In this document: one piece after another, positions 8,422 to 18,664 of the stretch
Layout of the letters: the number at the start of each line of letters is the position of its first letter
Numbering within the stretch: position 1 is the first letter of the stretch
DNA from: Amycolatopsis sp. A133
GTDB lineage: Bacteria; Actinomycetota; Actinomycetes; Mycobacteriales; Pseudonocardiaceae
Direction of reading: 5' to 3'
Length of the DNA: 64,000 bases
Assembly (NCBI RefSeq): GCF_031082405.1
Contig: NZ_JAVHJU010000007.1
Location: forward strand, 310,001 to 374,000
Notes under the pieces: generated by a model
The model's input: only the letters and a program-made list of their open reading frames with translations
The model's database searches: none
What the model was told of the DNA's origin: nothing
Translations under genes and position numbers: made by a program

Positions 8422-9766
8422 GGGCGTCGGCGTTGTTGCGGCGGCGCTCGGCCTCTTCCTGCAGAGGCCGCATCCGGTCCTTGACCCGCTCGGACTTGAT
8501 GCCCTCGGCGCAGTCGATGGCCTTGCCGCCGACCTTGGCGCCGTGGTCGAGGTCGCCGTCGAGCAGGTGGTTGGTGGCGAGCGCGCTCAGCATGAACGTC
8601 TTGGAGCGGGCCATTTCGTCGTCGTAGGACTCGACGGCCCTGGTCAGCGCGGGAATCGCGTACTTGGTGTGCTCGGCGTTCTTCTGCGCGAGGACCGTGT
8701 GGACGGTGCCGACCATGGCGTAGACGTCGGTCTCGTTGAAGAACTTGACCCACGACTCGGCTTCGGCCAGGTTGGCGCGCTCGAACTCGTCCTTGCTCCG
8801 GCCGAGCAGCTTCACCGCCTGCTCTTCGTTGCCCATCATCGCGTAGGCCCACGCTTCGTTCGCGCACAGCACGGAGACGGCCAGTTCGGAACCGCTTTCC
8901 TGAGCGGCGATCTGACCCAGCTGGAACAGCTTCAGCGCGTCGTTCGGGGCGTCCTGGTGCAGGTAGACGCGGCCCATGCGGTAGAGCACGTTGGCCACCA
9001 GCGGGTGGTTTTCGCCCTGCTTGGCCAGGTCCAGCGCGTTGGCGAAGTGACCGCGGGCGGAGTCCATCAGCCCGGTGTCGAAGGAGGTCCAGCCGGCCAG
9101 CGAGTGGAGGTCGGCGAGCGCGACGTACAGGCGGTTCTTCACCAGGTCGGTGCCGTGGGCCTCGAGCATCTGCTGTCCCCAGGACAGCTGCGCCACGACG
9201 GCGTCGCGGCAGAACCCGCCGCCGTACTGGTAGTCCAGCGCCCGCAGCGCCCGCGTCGCGGCTTCCACCTGGCGCACGTCGGTCATGCCGATGCGCCCGG
9301 GCGCCGGCGTCCGCGCCGGCCCGGCCGACCAGGTGCCCGACTCCGGACCGAACACCGCCGCACCCATCGTGACCTGGGCAGCGTGCGCGAGGAACCTCCG
9401 TCGCTTCACGGACTCGTCCTCCTCAGCCTGCTGGCCGTCGGCGGAGCCGACGACGCGTATCGCCGTGGCCTCGTCGTAGGCGAGGCCCATGTATCCACGT
9501 GGGACACCCAGGCCGTCGGCGATCCGCGTGAGCACGTCGTAGGCCATGACCTGGCGACCCTTGAGGATCTCCGACACCTCGGACTGGGACTGGCCGGTCA
9601 TCGCGGCGATCTGGCGCTGCGAGACACCGTGCTTGCGCAGGAGCCGGTAGACGGCGCTGATCTCGCGCGACGCGAGAGCCGTTCTCATCTCCGGCTGCTC
9701 CCACGCGTCAGCGGGAACTGCGTGGCTCTGCCGGGCTTCGGCACTGCCACCGTTACTGGCGTCCAT
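8381..9766 (-). CDS. HTH (XRE-type) regulator with tetratricopeptide-like C-terminal domain
   Basis: The 461-residue protein carries a helix-turn-helix at about residues 35-85 (GVSQRQIAAMTGQSQSEVSEILKG), where the recognition helix is clear. The remaining 300 or so residues are helical repeats with TPR-like spacing (for example HPLVANVLYRMGRVYLHQDAPNDALKLF). Between them is a twin-arginine-like segment KRRRFLAHAAQV, which in this position is more likely a hydrophobic helix than an export signal. Such HTH-TPR proteins are common actinobacterial regulators, often responding to peptides or small molecules. A 10-bp inverted repeat lies upstream at 9887-9926 and may be its operator. Target genes are unknown. 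Confidence 0.8.
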   Translation of the reverse strand: MDASNGGSAEARQSHAVPADAWEQPEMRTALASREISAVYRLLRKHGVSQRQIAAMTGQSQSEVSEILKGRQVMAYDVLTRIADGLGVPRGYMGLAYDEATAIRVVGSADGQQAEEDESVKRRRFLAHAAQVTMGAAVFGPESGTWSAGPARTPAPGRIGMTDVRQVEAATRALRALDYQYGGGFCRDAVVAQLSWGQQMLEAHGTDLVKNRLYVALADLHSLAGWTSFDTGLMDSARGHFANALDLAKQGENHPLVANVLYRMGRVYLHQDAPNDALKLFQLGQIAAQESGSELAVSVLCANEAWAYAMMGNEEQAVKLLGRSKDEFERANLAEAESWVKFFNETDVYAMVGTVHTVLAQKNAEHTKYAIPALTRAVESYDDEMARSKTFMLSALATNHLLDGDLDHGAKVGGKAIDCAEGIKSERVKDRMRPLQEEAERRRNNADARDLADRLHAFYAA

Positions 9767-9886
9767 CGCGCCCCCTCCACTGTCCGGTCGGGCGTCTGTT
9801 AATCAGCGTAGGCAAACCTGCGGAACCGTGTGAACAGCCGGACTGACGCCCTGATCGGTCCGGGCGAAGTCCGCTGACCGCTTACC

Positions 9887-9926
9887 GTGGAACCGAGTCC
9901 AGTCACCGCTATGACGTCGGTTCCAC
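9887..9926. promoter_or_regulatory. Inverted repeat in divergent promoter region
   Basis: GTGGAACCGA (9887-9896) and TCGGTTCCAC (9917-9926) are perfect reverse complements separated by 20 bases. They sit between the divergently read HTH-TPR gene and the small gene at 10085. This fits an operator bound by the neighbouring regulator. The 318-base gap (9767-10084) holds no other gene-like feature. Confidence 0.4.
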
Positions 9927-10084
9927 CTTCTATCGCACTCGGTTTCACCTCACTGTAGTTGTCAGATCTCCGTCACCGGCCGCACACCGGTAGCGATCAC
10001 GGAGAGCTACGAAAACCGCAGCGTTGTGACAAAGCGATGTTGCAGAAGGCATCTTCGGAGACTTTCGACAGAGCGGAGAAGGGC

Positions 10085-10432
10085 GTGGAGTTCGTGGACT
10101 CGTTCGCAGGGGGACATGCCGGCACGGCCACCCGTGCCGTGCGGCCGGCAATGGTCTCCCCGGCCTCCCCGGTCTCCGCCGTCCGCCCCGTCACCCCCGC
10201 CGCCGCGGTGGACCCGCGCACCGCGAGCGTCCGCCACTACGAGGGCGGTCAGCTCGTGTGGCGGGTGCAGTGCGGCGACCTGATCAGCCGGGAACGTGCG
10301 GTGACGGTGTTCGTCGAAGACAACCAGGTGGTACTGGTCTCGCCTCCCGGCGAGACCGCGCGGCTGACGTCCGGCCAGCTCGGCCAGCTGCGCGCCGCGC
10401 TCAACGAAGCCGCCAAGATGGCGGAAAGGTAA
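10085..10432 (+). CDS. Small actinobacterial protein of unknown function
   Basis: The 115-residue product (start GTG 10085) has a Pro/Ala-rich N-terminal part and a compact C-terminal domain of about 60 residues containing LVWRVQCGDLIS and TVFVEDNQVVLVSPPGE, predicted as beta strands, and a final helix. GTG 10085 is preferred because GGAG stands six bases upstream; an in-frame ATG at 10037 lacks a good ribosome site. No known function is recognised. It lies 12 bp before a second small gene, so the two are probably co-transcribed, and divergent from the HTH-TPR regulator. Confidence 0.55.
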   Translation: MEFVDSFAGGHAGTATRAVRPAMVSPASPVSAVRPVTPAAAVDPRTASVRHYEGGQLVWRVQCGDLISRERAVTVFVEDNQVVLVSPPGETARLTSGQLGQLRAALNEAAKMAER

Positions 10433-10444
10433 CGGTGAGCTGAC

Positions 10445-10858
10445 ATGGATCAGGTACTCGGGCAGGTCCTCCGCAATGCGGTCTGGGAGCGCCTCGACAT
10501 GCTGACCGACCTGGCGAACCGCGCCGACGCCCAGTCGCTCGTCTCGGTCGCGCGCTCCGAACTGCCCCGGTTGACCGAGGCGTGGCGCGCGATGCTGAAG
10601 ATGCACGAGCCCGACGAGCGCGGTGACTGCCCGACCTGTTCGACCCGGTGGCACCGCTGCAAGGCGCCGTGCTCGGTCTGGCGGGTCGCCCACGAACACC
10701 TGGTGGCCGGCGGGCTGGCCCCGCAGCAGTCCTCGGCGGACAGCCGGCTGCAGGGCCGCCGCAAGAGCCCGGTCGCGGCGCACCCCGCACCGCCCACCCC
10801 GGCCGAGACCACCGGTCGCCACGCGCTGGTGAATCCGCGCCGAGCGGTCACGGCCTGA
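10445..10858 (+). CDS. Small Cys-rich protein, possible zinc-binding motif
   Basis: The 137-residue protein has a helical N-terminus and a cluster CPTCSTRWHRCKAPC at about residues 62-76. Its four Cys and one His could hold a metal. The C-terminal third is low-complexity and Pro/Ala-rich. It follows the small gene at 10085 closely. I do not recognise a family with known function, and the metal site is an inference from spacing alone. Confidence 0.6.
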   Translation: MDQVLGQVLRNAVWERLDMLTDLANRADAQSLVSVARSELPRLTEAWRAMLKMHEPDERGDCPTCSTRWHRCKAPCSVWRVAHEHLVAGGLAPQQSSADSRLQGRRKSPVAAHPAPPTPAETTGRHALVNPRRAVTA

Positions 10859-11123
10859 CCCCATAGACCGGCGAGCGCGGGCCGACCGATCGCCCCATCG
10901 GACCCGCACCTGCACTCGCCACGGCCGAGGACTGTTTCGCCCGCACCCCCGAGCAGCGCGAACCAGTCCTCGGCCACCACCCCGGTCCCCACCGCGATTA
11001 ATCGAAAAAAATCCGCGTTAGGCCTAGCCCAGGCGGTAATCCCCCGCTAGATTGATCATCGAAAGACAGCAGTGGACCACGGGTCTGGTCCTGCTTTCGC
11101 CCGCCTTGAGCGGCCCTCGAATT

Positions 11124-11175
11124 CCGCGGGCCGGTGCCGTTGCACTCCCCTCCCCCGACCGGCACCGGCCCGCGG
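11124..11175. terminator. Bidirectional hairpin terminator
   Basis: CCGCGGGCCGGTGCC (11124-11138) pairs perfectly with 11161-11175 across a 22-nt loop. It lies in the 349-base gap (10859-11207) between a plus-strand small gene and the minus-strand MFS gene, which converge. The remainder of the gap, including an AT-richer stretch near 11000-11060, shows no gene. Confidence 0.65.
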
Positions 11176-11207
11176 TTCCACGTCCGCCCCAAGGCCACCT
11201 CGGGGGG

Positions 11208-13794
<2,587 letters not shown>

Positions 13795-13813
13795 TCAGGC
13801 CACCCGTACGGGT

Positions 13814-13837
13814 GAACATGAAAAGTTCTCATATACT
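13814..13837 (+). promoter_or_regulatory. Divergent promoter region with GAAC/GTTC repeat and TATACT box
   Basis: GAAC and GTTC (13814-13828) form a small inverted repeat, followed at once by TATACT (13832-13837), a good -10 hexamer for the TetR gene about 70 bases downstream. The overlap of repeat and promoter suits a TetR-type operator. No strong -35 hexamer is visible. Confidence 0.45.
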
Positions 13838-13906
13838 AGGTCTTCACTCGTCCGTGGGGAAGCCCGTCGGCACGATAAAGTCCCAGATCAGACGAGGAGG
13901 AGCGCC

Positions 13907-14554
13907 GTGTCCGACATCCAGGCCGCGAAGGTGCCGGCGGAAGCCACCCCCTTACGCCGCCAGCCGGTCCAGCAACGCAGCGCGAAGCGGGTCGAGCAGA
14001 TGCTCGACGCGAGCGCGGCGTTGATCGACGAGCTCGGTTACGACGCATTGACGACGACGTTGATCGCCAAACGAGCGGGCGTCGCCGTGGGTTCGCTGTA
14101 CCAGTTCTTCCCCGACAAGCGCGCGGTCGTGCAAGCGCTTACGGCCCGGAACCTCGAGAGGTTCGTGGGCGCGGTGAACGAGCGCCTGAAGCAGCTCGGA
14201 CCGGAGCACTGGTGGGACGTCGTGGACTCGATCCTCGACATCTACCTGGAGATGCACCGCACGGTCCCGGGATTTTCGAAGGTCCACTTCGGCGACATCA
14301 TCGACCGCCAGCTGCTGGACGAGACGCGCGACAACAACGCGGTGATCGTCGATTCCCTGACGGACCTGGTGGCAACCCAGGTGGATCGGCCGGTGGAGGA
14401 CCTGCGGTTCGCGATCACCATCGCGAACGAGGTGGCCGACGCGCTGCTGAAGCTGGCCTTCCGGAAGGAACCGAGCGGCGACGAGAAGATCGTCGCCGAG
14501 GCCAAGTACGTGGTGAAGGGGTATTTGGCGGCTCGGTTCGGGGAGCGGTCGTAA
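13907..14554 (+). CDS. TetR/AcrR family transcriptional regulator
   Basis: The 215-residue protein has the TetR helix-turn-helix at about residues 25-70 (RVEQMLDASAALIDELGYDALTT, then VAVGSLYQFFPDKRAVV, which is the recognition region). The rest is the helical ligand-binding domain. GTG 13907 is supported by GAGGAGG seven bases upstream. It is divergent from the GH1/MFS operon and is its likely local regulator. The ligand is unknown. Confidence 0.88.
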   Translation: MSDIQAAKVPAEATPLRRQPVQQRSAKRVEQMLDASAALIDELGYDALTTTLIAKRAGVAVGSLYQFFPDKRAVVQALTARNLERFVGAVNERLKQLGPEHWWDVVDSILDIYLEMHRTVPGFSKVHFGDIIDRQLLDETRDNNAVIVDSLTDLVATQVDRPVEDLRFAITIANEVADALLKLAFRKEPSGDEKIVAEAKYVVKGYLAARFGERS

Positions 14555-14597
14555 CTGTCCACAGAAGTTGTCCACAGGTATGCACAGCTGTGGACAA
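14555..14597. other. Cluster of three DnaA-box-like sites forming a hairpin
   Basis: TTGTCCACA (14568-14576) and its exact reverse complement (14589-14597) match the actinobacterial DnaA-box consensus, and CTGTCCACA (14555-14563) differs by one base. The two perfect copies extend to a 10-bp inverted repeat with a 10-nt loop, directly after the tetR stop. This may be a chromosomal DnaA-binding cluster, or simply a terminator hairpin for tetR. Confidence 0.45.
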
Positions 14598-14639
14598 CCC
14601 GGTGGTTTTGGGGCCGGTTGTCGGTGGGGGCCGATAGAC

Positions 14640-14910
14640 TGGAAGTGGGGGTTCCCCCTGGGAGGGTGGGCCGCGTTCGGGGCCGGGCGGGGTGGGCCAT
14701 TTCCAGCGCGGGCCGCAACTAGGGCAGGCCGCGCAGGCGGGCGGGCCGCGTTCGAGGCCGGTGGGGTGAGCCACTTCCGGGGCCAGGCGGGCTGGGCAAC
14801 TCCGGGGCAGGCCGCGTCGGGCGGAGCGGGCCACTTCCGGGGCAGGCCGCTACCTGGGCAGGCCGCGTCGGGCGGAGCGGGCCGCGTTCGGGGCGGGGCG
14901 GACGGTGATT
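14640..14910. repeat. Degenerate GC-rich direct repeats, non-coding
   Basis: Segments such as GGCAGGCCGCGTCGGGCGGA recur with a 51-bp period (14806 and 14857), and CCACTTCCGGGGC and GGGCCGCGTTCG variants appear several times. Open frames through it encode only Gly/Ala/Arg-rich repeats, so I treat it as non-coding. It fills most of the 583-base gap 14555-15137. Confidence 0.55.
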
Positions 14911-15017
14911 TCGGGGAGCAAGCTCGGCAGCCCCACGTTGGCCCCCAAGGCGGCGACCGCCTCCGGCCCCCGAGCCTCACGTCCAGGACCGAAGCGAACT
15001 TCCCGCGAGCCAAGTGT

Positions 15018-15066
15018 CGCGAATGAGTCATTGGGGACCTCCGAGGTCCCGAATGAGTCATTCGCG
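15018..15066. terminator. Long hairpin with AATGAGTCATT in both arms
   Basis: The arms 15018-15040 and 15044-15066 are reverse complements except at two positions, with a 3-nt loop. Each arm holds AATGAGTCATT, itself a palindrome around a central G. It lies between the convergent tetR and aldolase-like genes and likely ends both transcripts. Confidence 0.6.
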
Positions 15067-15137
15067 GCGATGAAAGCGGTCGGCCTAGCCCATGCGCGGC
15101 TTCCTTCCAGGCGCGGCGGACCCCGAAGGCGGCGAAC

Positions 15138-16322
15138 TCAGCCGAAGTTCTGGTGCTCGCCCCGGTACGTCGGGACCGTTCGCTCCACCCGGTCGCCCAG
15201 GACCAGGTGGTAGTGGGTGAACCGCTCCGCCAGCTCGCCCGCCTTGGCGTGCCGCAGCCACACGCGGTCGCCCAGGTTCAGGGTTCGGGCCGCTCGGCCC
15301 GTCACCGGGGTCTGGACCTCGCCCGCGCCTTCGAAGCCCAGCAGTTTCAAGCCCGTCGGCAAGTACGGCTGCGGGACCCGCGAAGCGCCCGCCGGCCCCG
15401 AAGCGATGTAGCCGCCCGAGAAGAGCGTCGCGATCTTGCGGGTGGGGCGGCGGACCACCGGCAACGCGAACAGCGCCGCCGGGCGGGGCTTGAACTTCGT
15501 GTAGCCGTCGAAGAGCGTGGGGCCGATCAGGCCCGATCCCGCCGCTATCTCCGTGACCACCGCGTCCGCGCCCGTGGACTCGATGCTGCCCGTGCCGCCG
15601 CCGTTGACGAACTCCAGGGGCGTCACCGCCTGGACCGCGCGGACCGCTTCGCCGCGGCGACGGGCCAGCTCGGCCGCCGATCGGCGTTGCATCCAACCCA
15701 CCACGGCCCGGTTCAAGCGACGGCCTGCCGCGTCGCCGAGGCCGGCGATCTGGCCTTCGTACGCCATCACGCCCACCAGGCGGAAGCCCGGCCGGTCGGC
15801 GATCCGGCGGGCGAACGTCGACGCCTGCTTCGGGGTGAACACCGGCGAACGCCGGGTGCCGACGTGGATTCCCGGCAGCGGCCGCCAGGAGGCGTCCAGT
15901 TCCAGGCACACCCGGATCTCCGGGTGGCCGTGGCCGAGTGCGGCGTCCACCAGGTCGAGGTGCGCGGGCGAATCCACCATGATCGCGATCGACGCGCGGG
16001 CCTCGTCCGAGGCAGCCAGGCGGCGGAGGGCTTCGTGGTCGGCCGTCGGGTAGGCGACGACGATGTCATCGGTCGTGCCCTGCTCGACGTGCCAGATCGC
16101 TTCGGCGAGCGAGTAGCACATCAAGCCCTCGAAGCCCGGCATCGCGAGCACCCGCTCCAGCAGCGCGCGGCAGCGCACCGACTTGCTGACCACGCGGATC
16201 GGCTTGCCCGACGCGCGGCGCCGGAGGTCGCCGGCGTTCGCGTCGAACGCCGCCAAGTCGACCATGGCCAAGGGTGGATCGAGGTCCTTGGTCGCCAAGT
16301 CGTACACCGTCGCACTGGTCAC
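15138..16322 (-). CDS. Amino acid deaminase/aldolase (D-threonine aldolase-like, alanine racemase fold)
   Basis: The 394-residue protein fits the PLP-dependent fold-III family of D-threonine aldolases. The PLP Lys is probably in RVVSKSVRC (about residue 47), and the phosphate-binding Gly-rich loop FVNGGGTGSIEST lies near 230. The C-terminal domain contains the HYHLVLGDRV block, with His residues that may bind the metal used by these enzymes. The true substrate is unknown. It is divergent from the lactone oxidase gene at 16410, and the 87-bp spacer between them must hold both promoters. A similar pairing exists, as I recall, around Rv1769-Rv1771 in Mycobacterium tuberculosis. Confidence 0.75.
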   Translation of the reverse strand: MTSATVYDLATKDLDPPLAMVDLAAFDANAGDLRRRASGKPIRVVSKSVRCRALLERVLAMPGFEGLMCYSLAEAIWHVEQGTTDDIVVAYPTADHEALRRLAASDEARASIAIMVDSPAHLDLVDAALGHGHPEIRVCLELDASWRPLPGIHVGTRRSPVFTPKQASTFARRIADRPGFRLVGVMAYEGQIAGLGDAAGRRLNRAVVGWMQRRSAAELARRRGEAVRAVQAVTPLEFVNGGGTGSIESTGADAVVTEIAAGSGLIGPTLFDGYTKFKPRPAALFALPVVRRPTRKIATLFSGGYIASGPAGASRVPQPYLPTGLKLLGFEGAGEVQTPVTGRAARTLNLGDRVWLRHAKAGELAERFTHYHLVLGDRVERTVPTYRGEHQNFG

Positions 16323-16409
16323 GAGGTCTAAAGTACGACACGAAGGCTTGAAACGCGAATACTATTCACTTACTGTTTCGGGCACTCGACCGACGAAGGG
16401 TGCGCGCGC

Positions 16410-17708
16410 ATGACCCGGTGGACCAACTGGGCGGGCACGGCGTCCGCCTCGCCGCAACACGTGCACCAGCCGCGCGACGCGGCCGAGATCGCGGCGACCG
16501 TCGAGCGGATCGCCGCGGCCGGCCGGACCGTGCGCCCCTGGGGCAGCGGGCATTCCTTCACCGCGATCGCCGTGGCCGATTCCGACGCGATCGATCTGCG
16601 CCGCTGGACCGGCATCGAGCGTGCGGACTTTAAAACCGGGCAAGTCACCGTCCGCTCGGGCACGACGATCCGCGAGCTCAACGCCGCGCTCGACGCACTC
16701 GGGCTGGCCATGACCAACCTCGGCGACATCGACGCGCAGACCATCGCCGGCGCGATTTCCACCGGCACCCACGGCACCGGTGCCCAGCTCGGCGGGCTCG
16801 CCACCCAGGTGGTCGCGCTCGAACTGGCTCTCCCGGACGGCTCGATCGTCACCTGCTCGGCCGGCGAAAAGCCCGACCTCTTCGCCGCGGCCCGCGTCGG
16901 CCTCGGCGCGATCGGCGTGATCACCACCGTCACTCTTCGCTGCGAGCCGGCGTTCTACCTGCGCGCGCAGGAGCGGCCGGAGCCGTTGGAGCAGGTGCTC
17001 GAAGGCTTCCACGACTTCGCCGAGCAGAACGACCACTTCGAGTTCTACTGGTTCCCCTACGGCAAGAACGCCCTGGTCAAGCGCAACAACCGGTGCGCTG
17101 ACGCCCAGCCGTTGAGCAAGGTCCGCGAATTCGTCGACTACCGGATCATGGAGAACGTCGCGTTCGGCGGCCTCTGCCGGACGGGGCGGCTGATGCCGAG
17201 GCTCGTCCCGTCGCTCGGCAGCTTCGCGTCGAACGTCCTCTCCGCCCGCGAGTACAGCGATCTCTCGCACCGCGTCTTCGTCACCGCGCGCAACGTCCGG
17301 TTCACCGAAACGGAATACGCTGTTCCACGTGAATCAGTGCTCGACGTGCTCGCCGAACTACGGGTCGTGGTGCCGACCCTGAAGGACCCGGTGATGTTCC
17401 CGGTCGAGGTGCGGGTCGCGGCCGCCGACGACATCTGGCTGTCGACCGCGCAGGGCCGCGACTCCGCCTACATCGCCATCCACCAGTTCGTCGGCATGCC
17501 GTACCGCGAGTACTTCAGCGCGTTCGAGAAGATCGCCGGCGCGGTCGGCGGCCGCCCGCACTGGGGCAAGATGCACGACCTCGACGCCGGCGTCCTCCGC
17601 TCGCGCTACCCGCACTTCGACGACTTCCTGCGGGTGCGCAAGGAAACCGACCCGGGCGGCGTCTTCACGAACACCTACCTGGATCGGGTGCTCGGCTCCG
17701 TCAGCTAG
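16410..17708 (+). CDS. FAD-dependent sugar 1,4-lactone oxidase (D-arabinono/L-gulono-lactone type)
   Basis: The 432-residue protein has an FAD-binding (PCMH) domain at about residues 15-180. It includes VRPWGSGHSFT, where His is typical of this family, and the ISTGTHGTG flavin-binding loop. The ALO C-terminal domain follows, ending with the conserved HWGKMHDL and RYPHFDDFLRVRKETDPGGVFTN blocks. Family members oxidise aldonolactones to ascorbate-like compounds; actinobacterial versions often act as dehydrogenases rather than oxidases. The preferred sugar cannot be decided here. It converges with the PRPP synthetase-like gene, leaving eight bases between the stops. Confidence 0.86.
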   Translation: MTRWTNWAGTASASPQHVHQPRDAAEIAATVERIAAAGRTVRPWGSGHSFTAIAVADSDAIDLRRWTGIERADFKTGQVTVRSGTTIRELNAALDALGLAMTNLGDIDAQTIAGAISTGTHGTGAQLGGLATQVVALELALPDGSIVTCSAGEKPDLFAAARVGLGAIGVITTVTLRCEPAFYLRAQERPEPLEQVLEGFHDFAEQNDHFEFYWFPYGKNALVKRNNRCADAQPLSKVREFVDYRIMENVAFGGLCRTGRLMPRLVPSLGSFASNVLSAREYSDLSHRVFVTARNVRFTETEYAVPRESVLDVLAELRVVVPTLKDPVMFPVEVRVAAADDIWLSTAQGRDSAYIAIHQFVGMPYREYFSAFEKIAGAVGGRPHWGKMHDLDAGVLRSRYPHFDDFLRVRKETDPGGVFTNTYLDRVLGSVS

Positions 17709-17716
17709 AAGAGTGC

Positions 17717-18664
17717 TTAGAAGAGCGCCGACACCGATTCGCCGTTGTGGATCCGGCGGATCGCCTCGGCCATCGCCGGCGCGATCGACAGGATCTTCAG
17801 CTTCTCGGTGCGTTCTTCCTCGGGCACCGGGACGGTGTTCGTGCAGACGATCTCCAGCACCTCCGGCCGGCTGCCGATGCGCTCGATGGCCTTCGCCGCG
17901 AACAGCCCGTGCGTGCAGGCGACGCGGATCGAGCGCGGCTCCAGCTCGGCGAGCCGGTCCAGCAGCTCGAGCACCGTGCTGCCCTTGGCGATCTCGTCGT
18001 CGAGGACGATCACGTCCCGGCCGGTGACCTCGCCGATCACCGAGGTGATCTGGACGCGGTCGTCGGGGAAGCGTTCCTTCGCGCCGGCCGCGACCTGGAC
18101 GCCGAGGAGCCGCGCGAAGTGCGACGCCTCTTTCGCGTTGCCCAGGTCGGGCGAGACGACGGTGGCGCGCGAAAGATCGTACTGGCGGAAGTGCTTGGCC
18201 AGCTCCTGCAGCGCGTGCAGGTGGTCGACCGGGACGCTGAAGAAGCCGTGGACCTGCGGTGAGTGCAGGGTCATCGCGAGCACGCGGCTCGCCCCGGCGG
18301 TCACCAGCAGGTCGGCGACCAGGCGGCCGCCGATCGAGATGCGCGGTGCGTCCTTTTTGTCCGAGCGCGCGTACGCGTAGTGCGGCATGACGGCGGTGAT
18401 GCGGGACGCCGAGGCGCCGCGGGCCGCGTCGAGCATCAGCAGCAGCTCGACCAGGTGCTCCTGCACCGGCTTCACCAGCGGCTGGATGATGAAGACGTCC
18501 CGCTCGCGGCAGTTCGCCTGCAGCTGCACCTCGAGGCAGTCGTTGGCGAACCGCTGGATCTCGACCGGCCGTAGCGGCACGCCGAGGTTGCTGCAGATCT
18601 CTTCGGCCAGCTCGGGGTGCGCGCTGCCGCTGAAGACGGCGATCTCTCTCGAGGTGTCGTTCAC
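17717..18664 (-). CDS. Ribose-phosphate pyrophosphokinase paralogue with divergent PRPP loop
   Basis: The 315-residue protein aligns throughout with PRPP synthetases, which make PRPP from ribose 5-phosphate and ATP. It keeps the N-terminal FSGSAHPELAEEI block, the MPHYAYARSDKK loop, the VVSPDLG motif and a PRPP loop. However, the PRPP loop reads LDDEIAKGST where the classical enzyme has DDMIDTGGT, and the FSDGE-type motif is FANDCLEV. It may therefore be a non-classical enzyme or have altered regulation. The GTG start overlaps the upstream SDR stop by 4 bp (GTGA), so the two are coupled. I leave the symbol blank because the housekeeping prs is probably elsewhere. Confidence 0.78.
   Translation of the reverse strand: MNDTSREIAVFSGSAHPELAEEICSNLGVPLRPVEIQRFANDCLEVQLQANCRERDVFIIQPLVKPVQEHLVELLLMLDAARGASASRITAVMPHYAYARSDKKDAPRISIGGRLVADLLVTAGASRVLAMTLHSPQVHGFFSVPVDHLHALQELAKHFRQYDLSRATVVSPDLGNAKEASHFARLLGVQVAAGAKERFPDDRVQITSVIGEVTGRDVIVLDDEIAKGSTVLELLDRLAELEPRSIRVACTHGLFAAKAIERIGSRPEVLEIVCTNTVPVPEEERTEKLKILSIAPAMAEAIRRIHNGESVSALF

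Noticed and set aside
8381..9766. Twin-arginine export signal in the HTH-TPR protein
   Set aside because: The KRRRFLA segment is internal, after a DNA-binding domain, so export is implausible.
14568..15026. Open frame of 152 codons through the GC-rich repeats
   Set aside because: The product is Gly/Ala/Arg-rich, repetitive and without a domain, and its start lies in the DnaA-box hairpin; it is best explained by GC-rich sequence without stops.
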